Source: Paulinella micropora
Lineage: Eukaryota; Cercozoa; Imbricatea; Euglyphida
Assembly (NCBI GenBank): GCA_009731375.1
Contig: BJOX01000021.1
Location: 494,893 to 558,892 of the forward strand
DNA: 64,000 bases
Reading direction: 5' to 3'
Numbering within the stretch: position 1 is the stretch's first letter; every line of letters starts with the position of its first letter. The notes under the pieces were generated by a model that made no database searches, was not told the DNA's origin, and was given only the letters and a program-made list of their open reading frames with translations. This document shows positions 8,838 to 17,240 of the stretch, piece by piece. Made by a program: the position numbers and the translations under genes.

Positions 8838-10596
8838 CGGCAGATTTTTTAGGCGCGGGGGGCCTGCAGTGGGAGAAGATGCAGAGCACTCTGGACAAGC
8901 TGCAAACGTCGGGGGAACGGCGTTCGCTGGACCAGAAGCGCTTTCACAACGCGATGATGGTGTCGTGTGCGGAGTTGGTGCTGGGCAGAGAGAACTTCCA
9001 ACGCGAGCGTGGCGCTTTGCTGGAGCAGTTGGGGCGGCAGAGTTTTCCGTTTGGAACGCTGATTCTGTGCCCGCGGCGTTGGGGGAAGTCCACGAGCGTG
9101 GCGATGTTCTGCGCGGCGATGCTGTACCTGTGCCCCCGGATGCGCGTGCTGATTCTGGCGACGCAGCGCAAGGCAGCATCGCTCTTGATGAAGGCGTCTC
9201 TGCACTACTTTACCCAGTTGCCGGGGGGTGCGGAGCGTATAGCAGAGAATAACTCGATGCGTTTCCTGGTGCGGTCGAGCGACTTTACGGGGACGCGCGC
9301 AGAGGCGCTGCGGACCGGTGCCGTGAGTGGTGTGACGGCCTGTGCGCCAACGGAGAACAGCATCCGCGGGGAAAGCGCGAGCCTGATCCTGATTGACGAG
9401 GCGGCGTTCGTGCCCACTTCGGTGATCAGTGTGTTGGCGCCCTTGCTGATGGTGGAGAAGACGGCCCTGATATGTATCTCGACGCCCGACGGGGTGGACA
9501 ACTGGTATTCGCGCCTGTTCCAGCGCCCCGCGGGGGAGGGCTCGTCGCCGGCGGACCCGGTGGGCGACATGTTTCTGCGTTTTCACGTAGACCTGCTGTG
9601 CAAAGAGTGTCGAGAGGCAGGCGTGCAGCCCAAAAACTGTAAGCACAACGCGCACCTGTTGCCTGCGTGGCTGAACACCACGGGGCAGCAGCGGGCCGAG
9701 GCTTTTATGAAGTCGGATTCGCACTACGCGCAAGAGCTGATGGGGTCGATTGTGTCGGCCGGGGGCGGGTTGTTGGGACGGGGCTCTATAGCTAGGCTGT
9801 TGGCGCCGGTGCTCGAGCCGGAGCTGGAGCTTGAGCGTGTGCTGACCCAACAAGCGCAGGCGGGCGCATACGCGCCGCAGGCAGTGCTGCAGCGCCTGGC
9901 GGTGGCGCGCGAGGCGGCTTCTGCGGCGCTGGGGCCGGCGGGCGAGGCCTTTGAGCCGTCGCAGCAAGCGCTGGTGTACATCTTCATCGACCCGGCGGGG
10001 GGCGGCGCCTCCGAGACGGGGGCAGTGGCGCTGACTGCGCACCCTCGGACTGCCGGGCACTGGTTGTTGATAGGGCTCTGTTCGCTGACGGCCGCCGAAC
10101 CCGGGGGGCTGGACGGGGGGATGGCGTCCTTTTTGCGGCAGCTACAGGAACATCCGGGGCTCCGCGACGCTAGCTTTTGCGTAGGAGTGGAGTCCAATTT
10201 TGGGGGACAGCATTTTGTGCGTCTTCTGCTGGAGCGCTACGCAACCCCTCACTTGGGCTCCTGGTTCGAGTGGCGGGACCCTGCCTCTCTGGCCCACCCC
10301 GAGCAGCAGGGCGCTCAGGGCGCTCAGAGAGGCCTGTGCACAACGCGGCAGTGCCAGGTAGTTGGCGCCTATTTGTTGCGCGAGCAGTTGCGGCGGGGCA
10401 GCCTCTCGCTAGCAGCGGGTTTTGCTTGGGCTGGACGCCCCTCGCGTCTGGACATGTTGCGTGTGCTTGAATCACAGCTGCAGCAGCTTTCTGAAGTCAG
10501 GGGCGGTATCACGGGCAAGGGGCCAGGGGGCCAAAACGACGACCTGGCCATGAGCTTGCTGCTGGCTCTCTATTGGATCCAAGCAGGCTCTGCCTA

Positions 10597-10597
<1 letters not shown>
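8519..10597 (+). CDS. Terminase large subunit (DNA-packaging ATPase-nuclease), herpesvirus/mirusvirus-like
   Basis: A 692-residue protein from ATG 8519, which lies shortly after the gap. The N-terminal 100 residues include a glutamine run encoded by a CAG repeat. The ATPase has Walker A LILCPRRWGKS (K190), Walker B LILIDEAAF (D293, E294) and the coupling motif CISTPDG. A CKEC...NCKHNAH cluster sits between the ATPase and nuclease. The RNase H-like nuclease has IFIDPAGGG (D491), CVGVESNFGG (E558) and GGQNDDLAMSLL (D674, D675). The CPRR-GK form and the nuclease motifs match herpesviral and mirusviral terminases, which cut concatemeric genomes and pump them into HK97-fold capsids. In herpesviruses the homologous gene is usually spliced; here it is one uninterrupted frame. 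All catalytic residues are present. Confidence 0.93.
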
Positions 10598-10636
<39 letters not shown>

Positions 10637-10995
10637 GGAGGGCGGGGGGGGGGGGGGGGGGGGGGNNNNNNNNNNNNNNNNNNNNNNNNNNNNNNNNNNN
10701 NNNNNNNNNNNNNNNNNNNNNNNNNNNNNNNNNNNNNNNNNNNNNNNNNNNNNNNNNNNNNNNNNNNNNNNNNNNNNNNNNNNNNNNNNNNNNNNNNNNN
10801 NNNNNNNNNNNNNNNNNNNNNNNNNNNNNNNNNNNNNNNNNNNNNNNNNNNNNNNNNNNNNNNNNNNNNNNNNNNNNNNNNNNNNNNNNNNNNNNNNNNN
10901 NNNNNNNNNNNNNNNNNNNNNNNNNNNNNNNNTTGTGTGTGTTTTTCTTCCTTTGGCAGTCGTCACATTTCTCAGTCTCACCCTAAAGTCGTAGA
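10598..10995. other. GA repeat, G tract and assembly gap before the next gene
   Basis: An (AG)n repeat begins 5 bases after the terminase stop, then a G tract runs into 267 N (10666-10932). The 60 bases before ATG 10996 contain no clear TATA box. Confidence 0.8.
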
Positions 10996-12756
10996 ATGGA
11001 CGATCACAAGATTACGTACCATCACCATCGTCTGGATATTGACGATGGTGATGCTTCGGAAGGAGAGCCGGATGAGGATAGCTTGCACCAGATGATACGC
11101 TCCCTGACAACAGAGCAAGTTAGCCCGACAACGACGACGACGAAGACGAAGGCGGCGGCGGCCCCTTCAGCCCCAGGCGGGAAACAAAGAGAAAAGAAGC
11201 AGGAGCAGCAGCAGGAGCAGCAGCAGCAGGAGCAGCAGCAGCAGCAGCAGCAGCAGCCGCTGCTGCTGGGGGAGAAGGGGGGGGAGGAGGAGGAGCAGGA
11301 GGAGGAAGAGGAAGAAGAGGAAGAAGAAAGAGAAGAAGAAGAAGAGGAGGGGGCGGAGGAGAAGGAGAAGGAGAAAGAGAAGGAGAAGGAGAAGGAGAAG
11401 GAGAAGAAGAAGAAGAAGGAGAAGAAGAAGACGGAGAAAAAGGTTTCGCCCGCGCGGGAGGGGGAGAGAGTTGAGATAAGAACCGACTGGGCCCAATGGA
11501 ATAAGATGATGCAAGTGTTGATTGGCGGTTCGCATATTTGCTACGACACTGTCAAAGAGCAGGTGGTCTTTGCTTATGGGGGCAAGGAAGAGGAGGGCTC
11601 CGCTGCAAAAGACAAAGGGAAGAACGCGGAGTTTGTGGAGGCGCAGATGGCGCTGGGGGAGTGTGTCTCGGGCGTGTGTGTGATGTACCCGAGCCCGCGT
11701 GAACGTGCGGGCTCGGGTTTCCAGTGCCAGCGCCCCATGCCGGTGGAGTCGCTGTGTTACCAGCCTCATTTGCTCCTGAAGAGTTTCGGGGACTATGTCA
11801 AGAGCAAAGGCGCTGCCTACGAAGAGTTGCTGCACCCGGAGCTGCGCGCGCTGTGCGCCCAATCCAGCGCACACGTGCTAGGGGGCGGGCAGGCAGCGCC
11901 ACCTCCGTCCGCGGCAGGCTCCAATTTCGATACGGCCTCGACTGCTTCTCACACCCGCCAGCGCGGGCGGGCTTATGCGTTGCCCTTTAGTAGCAGCGAT
12001 CAGTGGTATCTGTTGCTGTTCTACGCCGTGATAGGCAAGCTCTTGGGACGGAAGTATCCGTGGGTGCCGGCGCGCGATCCCACGTCGCAGAGCTGGGGGG
12101 AGCTTCTGCGCAAAAGATTGCACTGCACCCTGGCCAGCTCCCCACATCTCCCCACCCTCGGCGCGGCAGAGGCTGGGGGCCGCGCCGAGGGCACCCCCGG
12201 CACAGCCGCGCCGAGGCTGCCCGAGGCGACGGCGCAGCAGCTGGCCAGGCTGCTGCGGTCGGTGCTAGGAATGCAGTCGGTGCAGGCGGGCGACGTCCAG
12301 GCTCTGTGCAACTACGTGCTGGATCACGCGGTGCTTGTGCACTCGATGTTGTCACAGGTAGTAGTCGGGGTGGTCTTGAACCCCTTGTTAGCGGCCATCC
12401 CCAGGTCGTACTTGTCCAACGTGGCGCTCGTGCATGACCGAGACGGCGTAGCCTTTCTGTGCAGCACGCGGCGCTTCCGCGCAGGCACGCCCCTCCCTCG
12501 CGCGCATGGCGCTGCCTGTGCTAGCCTGCCTCGCGCTGGTGGCGCTGCTCGTCTGCACTTATATGTGGCCCGCCGACTGGGGCTGGAAGCGGGCCCTTGT
12601 CGGAGCTCACCTGTGCGTGCTGCTGGGTTTGGCGTTCGCGGCTGCTTGGAGCTCCCAGAGACCCGCGCGAGTGCACCACGAGTTGGCCCTATTCCTGCCG
12701 GACCGCAACGCTGCAAACGAGATCACCAACTACTTGCAGCTACAAGTGTCCGCTAA
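10996..12756 (+). CDS. Low-complexity acidic/basic protein, unknown function; 3' end uncertain
   Basis: Residues 1-150 are low complexity: Thr-, Gln-, Glu- and Lys-Glu-rich runs encoded by CAG, GAG and AAG repeats. The globular part begins near ERVEIRTDWAQWNKMM and continues through AEFVEAQMALGECVSGVCVMYP and LRSVLGMQSVQAGDVQALCNYVLDHAVLVHSML. A perfect 12-bp inverted repeat (11687-11718) is translated in frame as YPSPRERAGSGF. After about 12470 this frame becomes Ala/Arg/Gly-rich and looks non-coding, while the frame of 12506-12763 looks like a real membrane segment. Either a frameshift joins the two or they are overlapping genes. No family recognised. Confidence 0.6.
   Translation: MDDHKITYHHHRLDIDDGDASEGEPDEDSLHQMIRSLTTEQVSPTTTTTKTKAAAAPSAPGGKQREKKQEQQQEQQQQEQQQQQQQQPLLLGEKGGEEEEQEEEEEEEEEEREEEEEEGAEEKEKEKEKEKEKEKEKKKKKEKKKTEKKVSPAREGERVEIRTDWAQWNKMMQVLIGGSHICYDTVKEQVVFAYGGKEEEGSAAKDKGKNAEFVEAQMALGECVSGVCVMYPSPRERAGSGFQCQRPMPVESLCYQPHLLLKSFGDYVKSKGAAYEELLHPELRALCAQSSAHVLGGGQAAPPPSAAGSNFDTASTASHTRQRGRAYALPFSSSDQWYLLLFYAVIGKLLGRKYPWVPARDPTSQSWGELLRKRLHCTLASSPHLPTLGAAEAGGRAEGTPGTAAPRLPEATAQQLARLLRSVLGMQSVQAGDVQALCNYVLDHAVLVHSMLSQVVVGVVLNPLLAAIPRSYLSNVALVHDRDGVAFLCSTRRFRAGTPLPRAHGAACASLPRAGGAARLHLYVARRLGLEAGPCRSSPVRAAGFGVRGCLELPETRASAPRVGPIPAGPQRCKRDHQLLAATSVR
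11687..11718. repeat. In-frame perfect 12-bp palindrome
   Basis: ACCCGAGCCCGC and its exact complement GCGGGCTCGGGT around an 8-base loop. It contains the same GCCCGC/GCGGGC core as the double-hairpin cassettes but lacks the second hairpin. Confidence 0.85.
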
Positions 12757-12763
12757 TTACTAA
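12506..12763 (+). CDS. Small membrane protein, or displaced C-terminus of the preceding gene
   Basis: 85 residues with two hydrophobic segments (VLACLALVALLVCTYMW and LCVLLGLAFAAAW) followed by a polar tail. It overlaps the previous frame by 250 bases in a +1 register. The frame is also open back to 12452, so a one-base indel could fuse it to 10996-12470. Composition strongly favours this frame as the coding one here. Confidence 0.5.
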   Translation: MALPVLACLALVALLVCTYMWPADWGWKRALVGAHLCVLLGLAFAAAWSSQRPARVHHELALFLPDRNAANEITNYLQLQVSANY

Positions 12764-13123
12764 TACAAAGAAGAAGCAGAAGTGCGATGTCGACCTTTTT
12801 TTAATAAAAAACAAATTGAATACTTTTTCTGCTTGCGCGCCCCTTCTCTCGGTGGCTCCTGGAGTCCTGCCTCTGCGGCGATGGTGGGGATACGGAGGAA
12901 GAGGAGAAGGACAAAGAATCGAATGAAGACGAATAGCAGACATCTAGTTGTGGGGAGTGGGGATGGGAAGCGGATGCTCCAATCATAAAAACTCAAGCAA
13001 AAGCTTGCCGCCGCACGACCCGGAATCAGATTGAAATCGTGTGCAACCCCGCCGGCATAGTGCGCTAGGGAGCGAATCCCTCCAGAGACCGGCAAGCAGC
13101 TGGAATGGAGTCGCCCCCCTCCC
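12764..13123. other. Intergenic region with a Fanzor right-end remnant
   Basis: It begins with a 3'-end signal (TTTTTTTAATAAAAA near 12797). A minus-strand Fanzor right-end remnant lies at 13024-13105: AGATTGAAATC, then GCGAATCCCTCCAGAGACCGGCAAGCAGCTGG-like sequence (described, not continuous). No gene seen. Confidence 0.55.
13024..13105 (-). mobile_element. Solo Fanzor right-end remnant
   Basis: On the minus strand it reads CCAGCTGCTTGCCGGTCTC, then GGAGGGATTCGCTCCC, and ends GATTTCAATCTGATTC. It matches the ends at 948, 15664 and 59778 and is divergent in between. It abuts the gap that precedes the intact Fanzor. Confidence 0.65.
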
Positions 13124-13347
13124 NNNNNNNNNNNNNNNNNNNNNNNNNNNNNNNNNNNNNNNNNNNNNNNNNNNNNNNNNNNNNNNNNNNNNNNNNNNNN
13201 NNNNNNNNNNNNNNNNNNNNNNNNNNNNNNNNNNNNNNNNNNNNNNNNNNNNNNNNNNNNNNNNNNNNNNNNNNNNNNNNNNNNNNNNNNNNNNNNNNNN
13301 NNNNNNNNNNNNNNNNNNNNNNNNNNNNNNNNNNNNNNNNNNNNNNN

Positions 13348-13522
13348 CCCCCCCCCCTGCGGGCTTCGAGGAGAAAGTTGGTTTATTTTTGCTCTCCCTC
13401 TAAACTCGCAAATTCAACCTGTTCAACTTGTGAGCAGGTACAGGCATGGCTCTGCCTTTGGCTTTATGGGTCCTGCAGCTGATACAAGCTCCATCTAAGC
13501 CATCCGACCAGTGACTTCTCCA
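13348..13522 (+). mobile_element. Left part of intact Fanzor element
   Basis: The stretch 13378-13522 is matched, inverted, at 41100-41245 beside the broken Fanzor copy, so it belongs to the element. Both copies run into N gaps (13124-13347 and 41261-41598) at the outer side, presumably at the same G/C tract, so the true left terminus is not visible. Confidence 0.6.
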
Positions 13523-15487
13523 ATGAGGCGGCGCGGGGGGCAAGGCCCCCCGAACCCCCCTTCAGCCCGCACTAGCGGGCCGGCGGGTTGGCCACAAGAA
13601 GAGAAGACCCGGGAGAAGAAGTCCAGACCTACGCCGGCTCCTCCGGAACCAGTTTTAGCTTATGCGCCGTTCTGGACTGAGAATACCAGGGAAATGTCCA
13701 GGCAGTTACCTCTCTACACAGGAGGCGGCTTGGCCAGAGTGAGTGCAAGCCGCCTGCCCCTTTCTTTGAGCGGGGTCATGGGGGACGGTTCCTGGAGCTC
13801 GGTCAGAAGGTACAATCCGACAACCGCACAAGGCCCGCAGGAGACCTCCTGGCAGTCGCGACTTGCACTGCTGCCCGCAACTCAGGCTAACGCGAGACGC
13901 AACGCAGCTAAAGCAGACGAGACGCAGAACAAGCCGCCCAAGAAGAGGAAGTTTAGTCTGAATAAGAAAGCAGGTAAGACGCCCCCACTCAAGACACTCA
14001 CGTGCAGGATCTACCCAAAGAGCAAGAATAAAGAAGCTAGGCGGGCTTGGCTGAGTAAGGCCTGGCTGATGTTTCGGGCAGTTCATACTACCTGGAATGC
14101 GGCGGTGGCCTGGCTGAGAAAAGAGGATGAGCGCTTCCCCTGGCCCAGCGAAGAGGAGCAGGAGCAAGGTCAACCCACGCAGGCTGCGAGTAAAAAGAGA
14201 CGGCGCCAGGAAAGAAAGGAGGAAGAGCACGGCAAGCACAAGAGAAGAAAAAAAGAGGAGAAGCAGCAGGAGCAGAAAGACAAGGACGCGCAGGAGAAGG
14301 AGGAGACGCCCGAAGAGATCAAGGCCAGGAAAGCCAGAGAGCGTCAAGAACAAAAGGAGCGCCGAGAGCAAAGAAGGGCCGAGATGGGTGGCAGAATGCG
14401 TTGCTTGGGCGACTTCGATCTGGATACTCTGCGCCTGCGGTTTGTGCAAGAGGACAGTGAATTCGTACGAGCCAGGCCGTGGCTTCTCAGCGTGCCCTAC
14501 GACATCCGCGCAGTGGCCATTCGGGATCTGCAAGCGGCGAGGGCCTCAGCCATCTCAAATCTTAGCCAGAAGGGCAAGTTCTTCCACTGGAAGAGAGTCA
14601 ACTTCCGCAAGTGGGAGGAGCGCAGGTCTACGATCGCGATCTCGCACACAAATTGGGGGCGCCAGCGGGGCTTCTTTGCAGGCTTTCTAGGACCAGACTC
14701 AGTTACCTCCAAGGATTGGCGCAAACAAGAGCGTAGGCTTGGAGTCAAGAAGCTTGAAATCAAGTACGACGTGCGTTTGCGAGTCGATCCCTTGGGCAGA
14801 TGGTACTTACATGTACCAGTAGAGATAGAGCAGCGCCAGGGCAAATTTGCGGAGCCCGACTCCAGGCGTGTAGTCAGCATTGATCCGGGTGTCAGGAGCT
14901 TTCTGACCATGTACCACGCGGACTCGGGCGCGATAACCAAATGGGGCCGCGGGTCCATTGCACGCGTGTACCGATTGCAGAAGCACATCGACAATCTGCT
15001 GAGCAAGGTCGCGCTGCTGGCTAAGGACAGCAGCAAGAAGCGGAACCGCTGGCGCCTACGGCGCGCTATTACGCGAGTGCGTGACAAGATCTACAACATG
15101 GTCCAGGACGTGCACAAGAAAGCCGCCAGATGGCTGCTCGATAACCACGCCGTAGTCGTGCTGCCTTGGTTCGGAGCGTCGGGCATGGTGAAGGGCAAAG
15201 CGATCTCACGGGAAACGAAGCGCAAACTGCTTGCCTGGCGACACGCAGATTTTCGTAAACGCTTGCTCAACTTGCAACGAGAATATGTAGGTAAGTGTAA
15301 GGTGCTGATCTGCAACGAAGAGTTCACTACGCAGGCATGTGCGCAATGTGGGGCGCTGTGGAGAGACATCAAAGCCGCCAAGACGTACAGTTGCCAGTGG
15401 TGTGCTCTTCAGCACGGGCGCGACATGAACGCCAGTCGCAACATCCTCTTAAGACTGCTGGCCTTGGGTCTTCAAGACTTGTATTAG
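13523..15487 (+). CDS. Fanzor RNA-guided DNA endonuclease (TnpB-like), complete
   Basis: 654 residues from ATG 13523 (a GTG at 13511 is also in frame). N-terminal low complexity is followed by a nuclear-localisation-like KKRKFSLNKKAGK, a wedge/REC-like region with a long Lys/Glu coiled coil (about residues 205-290), then the RuvC domain: D454 in SIDPGVRSF, zinc ribbon cysteines 606, 609, 624 and 627, and D634 in HGRDMNASRN. The usual TnpB glutamate position reads VVLPWFGASGMVKG with no Glu. Instead Glu599 of NEEFTTQAC lies just before the ribbon, the rearranged catalytic site described for Fanzors. A double-hairpin cassette (13535-13582) is translated near the N-terminus, so the ancestral start is uncertain. 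All catalytic residues are present, so it may be active. Confidence 0.92.
   Translation: MRRRGGQGPPNPPSARTSGPAGWPQEEKTREKKSRPTPAPPEPVLAYAPFWTENTREMSRQLPLYTGGGLARVSASRLPLSLSGVMGDGSWSSVRRYNPTTAQGPQETSWQSRLALLPATQANARRNAAKADETQNKPPKKRKFSLNKKAGKTPPLKTLTCRIYPKSKNKEARRAWLSKAWLMFRAVHTTWNAAVAWLRKEDERFPWPSEEEQEQGQPTQAASKKRRRQERKEEEHGKHKRRKKEEKQQEQKDKDAQEKEETPEEIKARKARERQEQKERREQRRAEMGGRMRCLGDFDLDTLRLRFVQEDSEFVRARPWLLSVPYDIRAVAIRDLQAARASAISNLSQKGKFFHWKRVNFRKWEERRSTIAISHTNWGRQRGFFAGFLGPDSVTSKDWRKQERRLGVKKLEIKYDVRLRVDPLGRWYLHVPVEIEQRQGKFAEPDSRRVVSIDPGVRSFLTMYHADSGAITKWGRGSIARVYRLQKHIDNLLSKVALLAKDSSKKRNRWRLRRAITRVRDKIYNMVQDVHKKAARWLLDNHAVVVLPWFGASGMVKGKAISRETKRKLLAWRHADFRKRLLNLQREYVGKCKVLICNEEFTTQACAQCGALWRDIKAAKTYSCQWCALQHGRDMNASRNILLRLLALGLQDLY
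13535..13582 (-). repeat. Double-hairpin cassette in the Fanzor N-terminal coding region
   Basis: GGGGGGCAAGGCCCCCC (13535-13551) and CAGCCCGC-ACTA-GCGGGC (13563-13580). A cassette sits at the same place in the broken copy (41050-41097), so it predates their split. Confidence 0.85.
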
Positions 15488-15664
15488 TTTTGTTTAGGTC
15501 ATAAAAAAAATCGCAACAAAACCTGGCGTCAGGTCGAGTTTTGGTTGCTTTGCTTCGATCGGGGCCTCTGAGAAGGGAGGGGGGTGTGCCGCGTGCTGTC
15601 CTTTCTCCCTTTCACCTGTAGGAATCTCTGGAGGGGTTCGCCTCTCTAAGATTTCAATCCGATC
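15488..15664 (+). ncRNA. Fanzor right end; candidate guide-RNA scaffold
   Basis: Nearly the same sequence as 770-948, ending AAGATTTCAATCCGATC at 15664. The flank beyond it (TGAAAGTGTGCGTACTGAGT) differs from every other copy, as expected for the target/guide side. The gene at 15690 begins only 25 bases later, so the insertion sits in its promoter. Confidence 0.55.
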
Positions 15665-15689
15665 TGAAAGTGTGCGTACTGAGTATAAT

Positions 15690-16921
15690 ATGCACAAATT
15701 CCCGGCAACTGGCAGAGGGTCCACCCAAGCAGTCCCGGTGGCCACCCAGCCGGAAATTCTCAAGCTTTTGGCACGGCTGCCCGCTGGCCGGGTTTTGCGG
15801 AATGAAATGGCTGATGTGTATTCACGTACGTTGAATGGCGATCGTGATTTGGAATCTGTCTTTTCGCTCAAGCGCAAGGAAGTGTCGTCGGCCACTCGCA
15901 AAGCGGCCTTGAGCTGTTTCAAGCGGTCGAAGCATGCGGACTCCGACTCGGAGGACAGCGCGAACGAGATTCTTGAAATGAAACTAGCCTTGCAGAGCCA
16001 AAAAACGAATTCCTGCAACTTCAGCTGGAACACTCGAACTTGAAGAGCACGCTCGTGCAAAAAGATTTGGATCACCATTTGCAACTAAGCAAGAGTGAGC
16101 AGCAGCTAACAATAACCTCAAAAGACCTCGAAATTACTCGGCAGCAGCTCGAAATCTCCAAGCGGGACATGACAATTGCTGTAAGATTGGCAGAAGACGA
16201 AGCGCTTGCTCGTAGGCGAGCCTTTCTGGGGCTCGAGGCCCGAGAGGTCGTGTCAGCTACAGTCACAGTCAAAGACAAACATACACTCATGCGCACTGTG
16301 GCACGAGCGTTCCCAAAAGATATGGCGCGGTTTCTGTCGGCCTACGCGACAAACGAGTTTCGCAGGGTATTTGACGCCCGAGCGCAAGCTTTGACTGGCA
16401 ATGATGACAGCTTCTGCCTGACAGCGACGGGGCGAGCCGACGCGAATGCCAAGGCGGAGCCTGTGGCGCTAGCAGAACTTCAACGCGCGGCACGGGCGGT
16501 GTTGAGACTTTCGGATGCGCAGGTTGCGAAACACTTTGGGACCCGCAGCTGGGCAAGAATTTTAGCAGGAGTCACGGCAGTAATTTGTCTAAGGTTGCCA
16601 CGCAAAACTCGCGCTTCGACAGAGTTGTGCCTAGGGCATCTGTGCATCTACTTGGAGGCCTTTGTTAAATTTGCGCAGTCCACGGACACGAGCGCCTTCT
16701 TCGAACAGACTGCGCACTATCGTGAGGTTCGTGACATGCTATTTTCCGAGGTTGTCGACAAAGAACAGGTGTTTCTGTTCACGCTAGATGAGCCCGACGG
16801 CTTGTGCAAGGCGGCGGAAGAAATCGCGGAACGGCAGCGGCTCGCATGCATGGGCGACTGCGTCGAGTCGCGCGTGTTCTGGGAAGAGCGCGGCTTGCCA
16901 AGTGACTTTCTTTATGCGTGA
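15690..16921 (+). pseudogene. Coiled-coil protein of the BRO-like/TLDEP family, frameshifted at an A6 run
   Basis: The first frame runs from ATG 15690 (directly after TATAAT) to about 16000, then the coding continues in the next frame to 16921. Skipping one base at the A run 16000-16005 gives a continuous helical region (…LQSQK then NEFLQLQLEHSNLKSTLVQKD…). The C-terminal domain (LCLGHLCIYLEAF … LFTLDEPDGLCKAAEE … FWEERGLPSDFL) is homologous to the end of 47322-48722 (LPLGHLFIYLVAK … LYTLDEPGGLVRQ … YFEERGIPGSCL). It may be one intact gene with a sequencing error, or a recent pseudogene. Function unknown. Confidence 0.7.
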
Positions 16922-17131
16922 GGACGTTTTTGAGGGAGGGAGCGGCTTTCTTGGTTTTGGAACCAACAAAAAGAAAAAGTTAAATAAAAAGCGTTCTTCA
17001 CTCTTGCTTAGTTGTTATCAACAACGGCGTCTTGTAAGGCACGACAATCTAATATAAATGTTTCAGAGCAGCACGATCTGTCCTTGCCTAATAAACCCCC
17101 CTGCCTTTCCCCTCCCCCCGCTCCTTCCGCT

Positions 17132-17196
17132 NNNNNNNNNNNNNNNNNNNNNNNNNNNNNNNNNNNNNNNNNNNNNNNNNNNNNNNNNNNNNNNNN
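17132..17196. other. Assembly gap upstream of 17241
   Basis: 65 N flanked by C-rich sequence. It lies in the 5' region of the transglutaminase-like gene, so a longer N-terminus (possible ATG 17058 just after TATAA) cannot be judged. Confidence 0.95.
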
Positions 17197-17240
17197 CCTT
17201 CTTTCGGTGGGTTGCGACGACGGACGGGGGGCGCCCGGAA

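Noticed and set aside
8849-10060. Long minus-strand frame opposite the terminase
   Set aside because: Arg/His/Gln-rich translation typical of antisense frames; the plus strand encodes all terminase motifs.
10996-11460. The Glu/Lys-rich stretch as a specific functional domain
   Set aside because: It is microsatellite-encoded low complexity; similarity searches with it would be meaningless.
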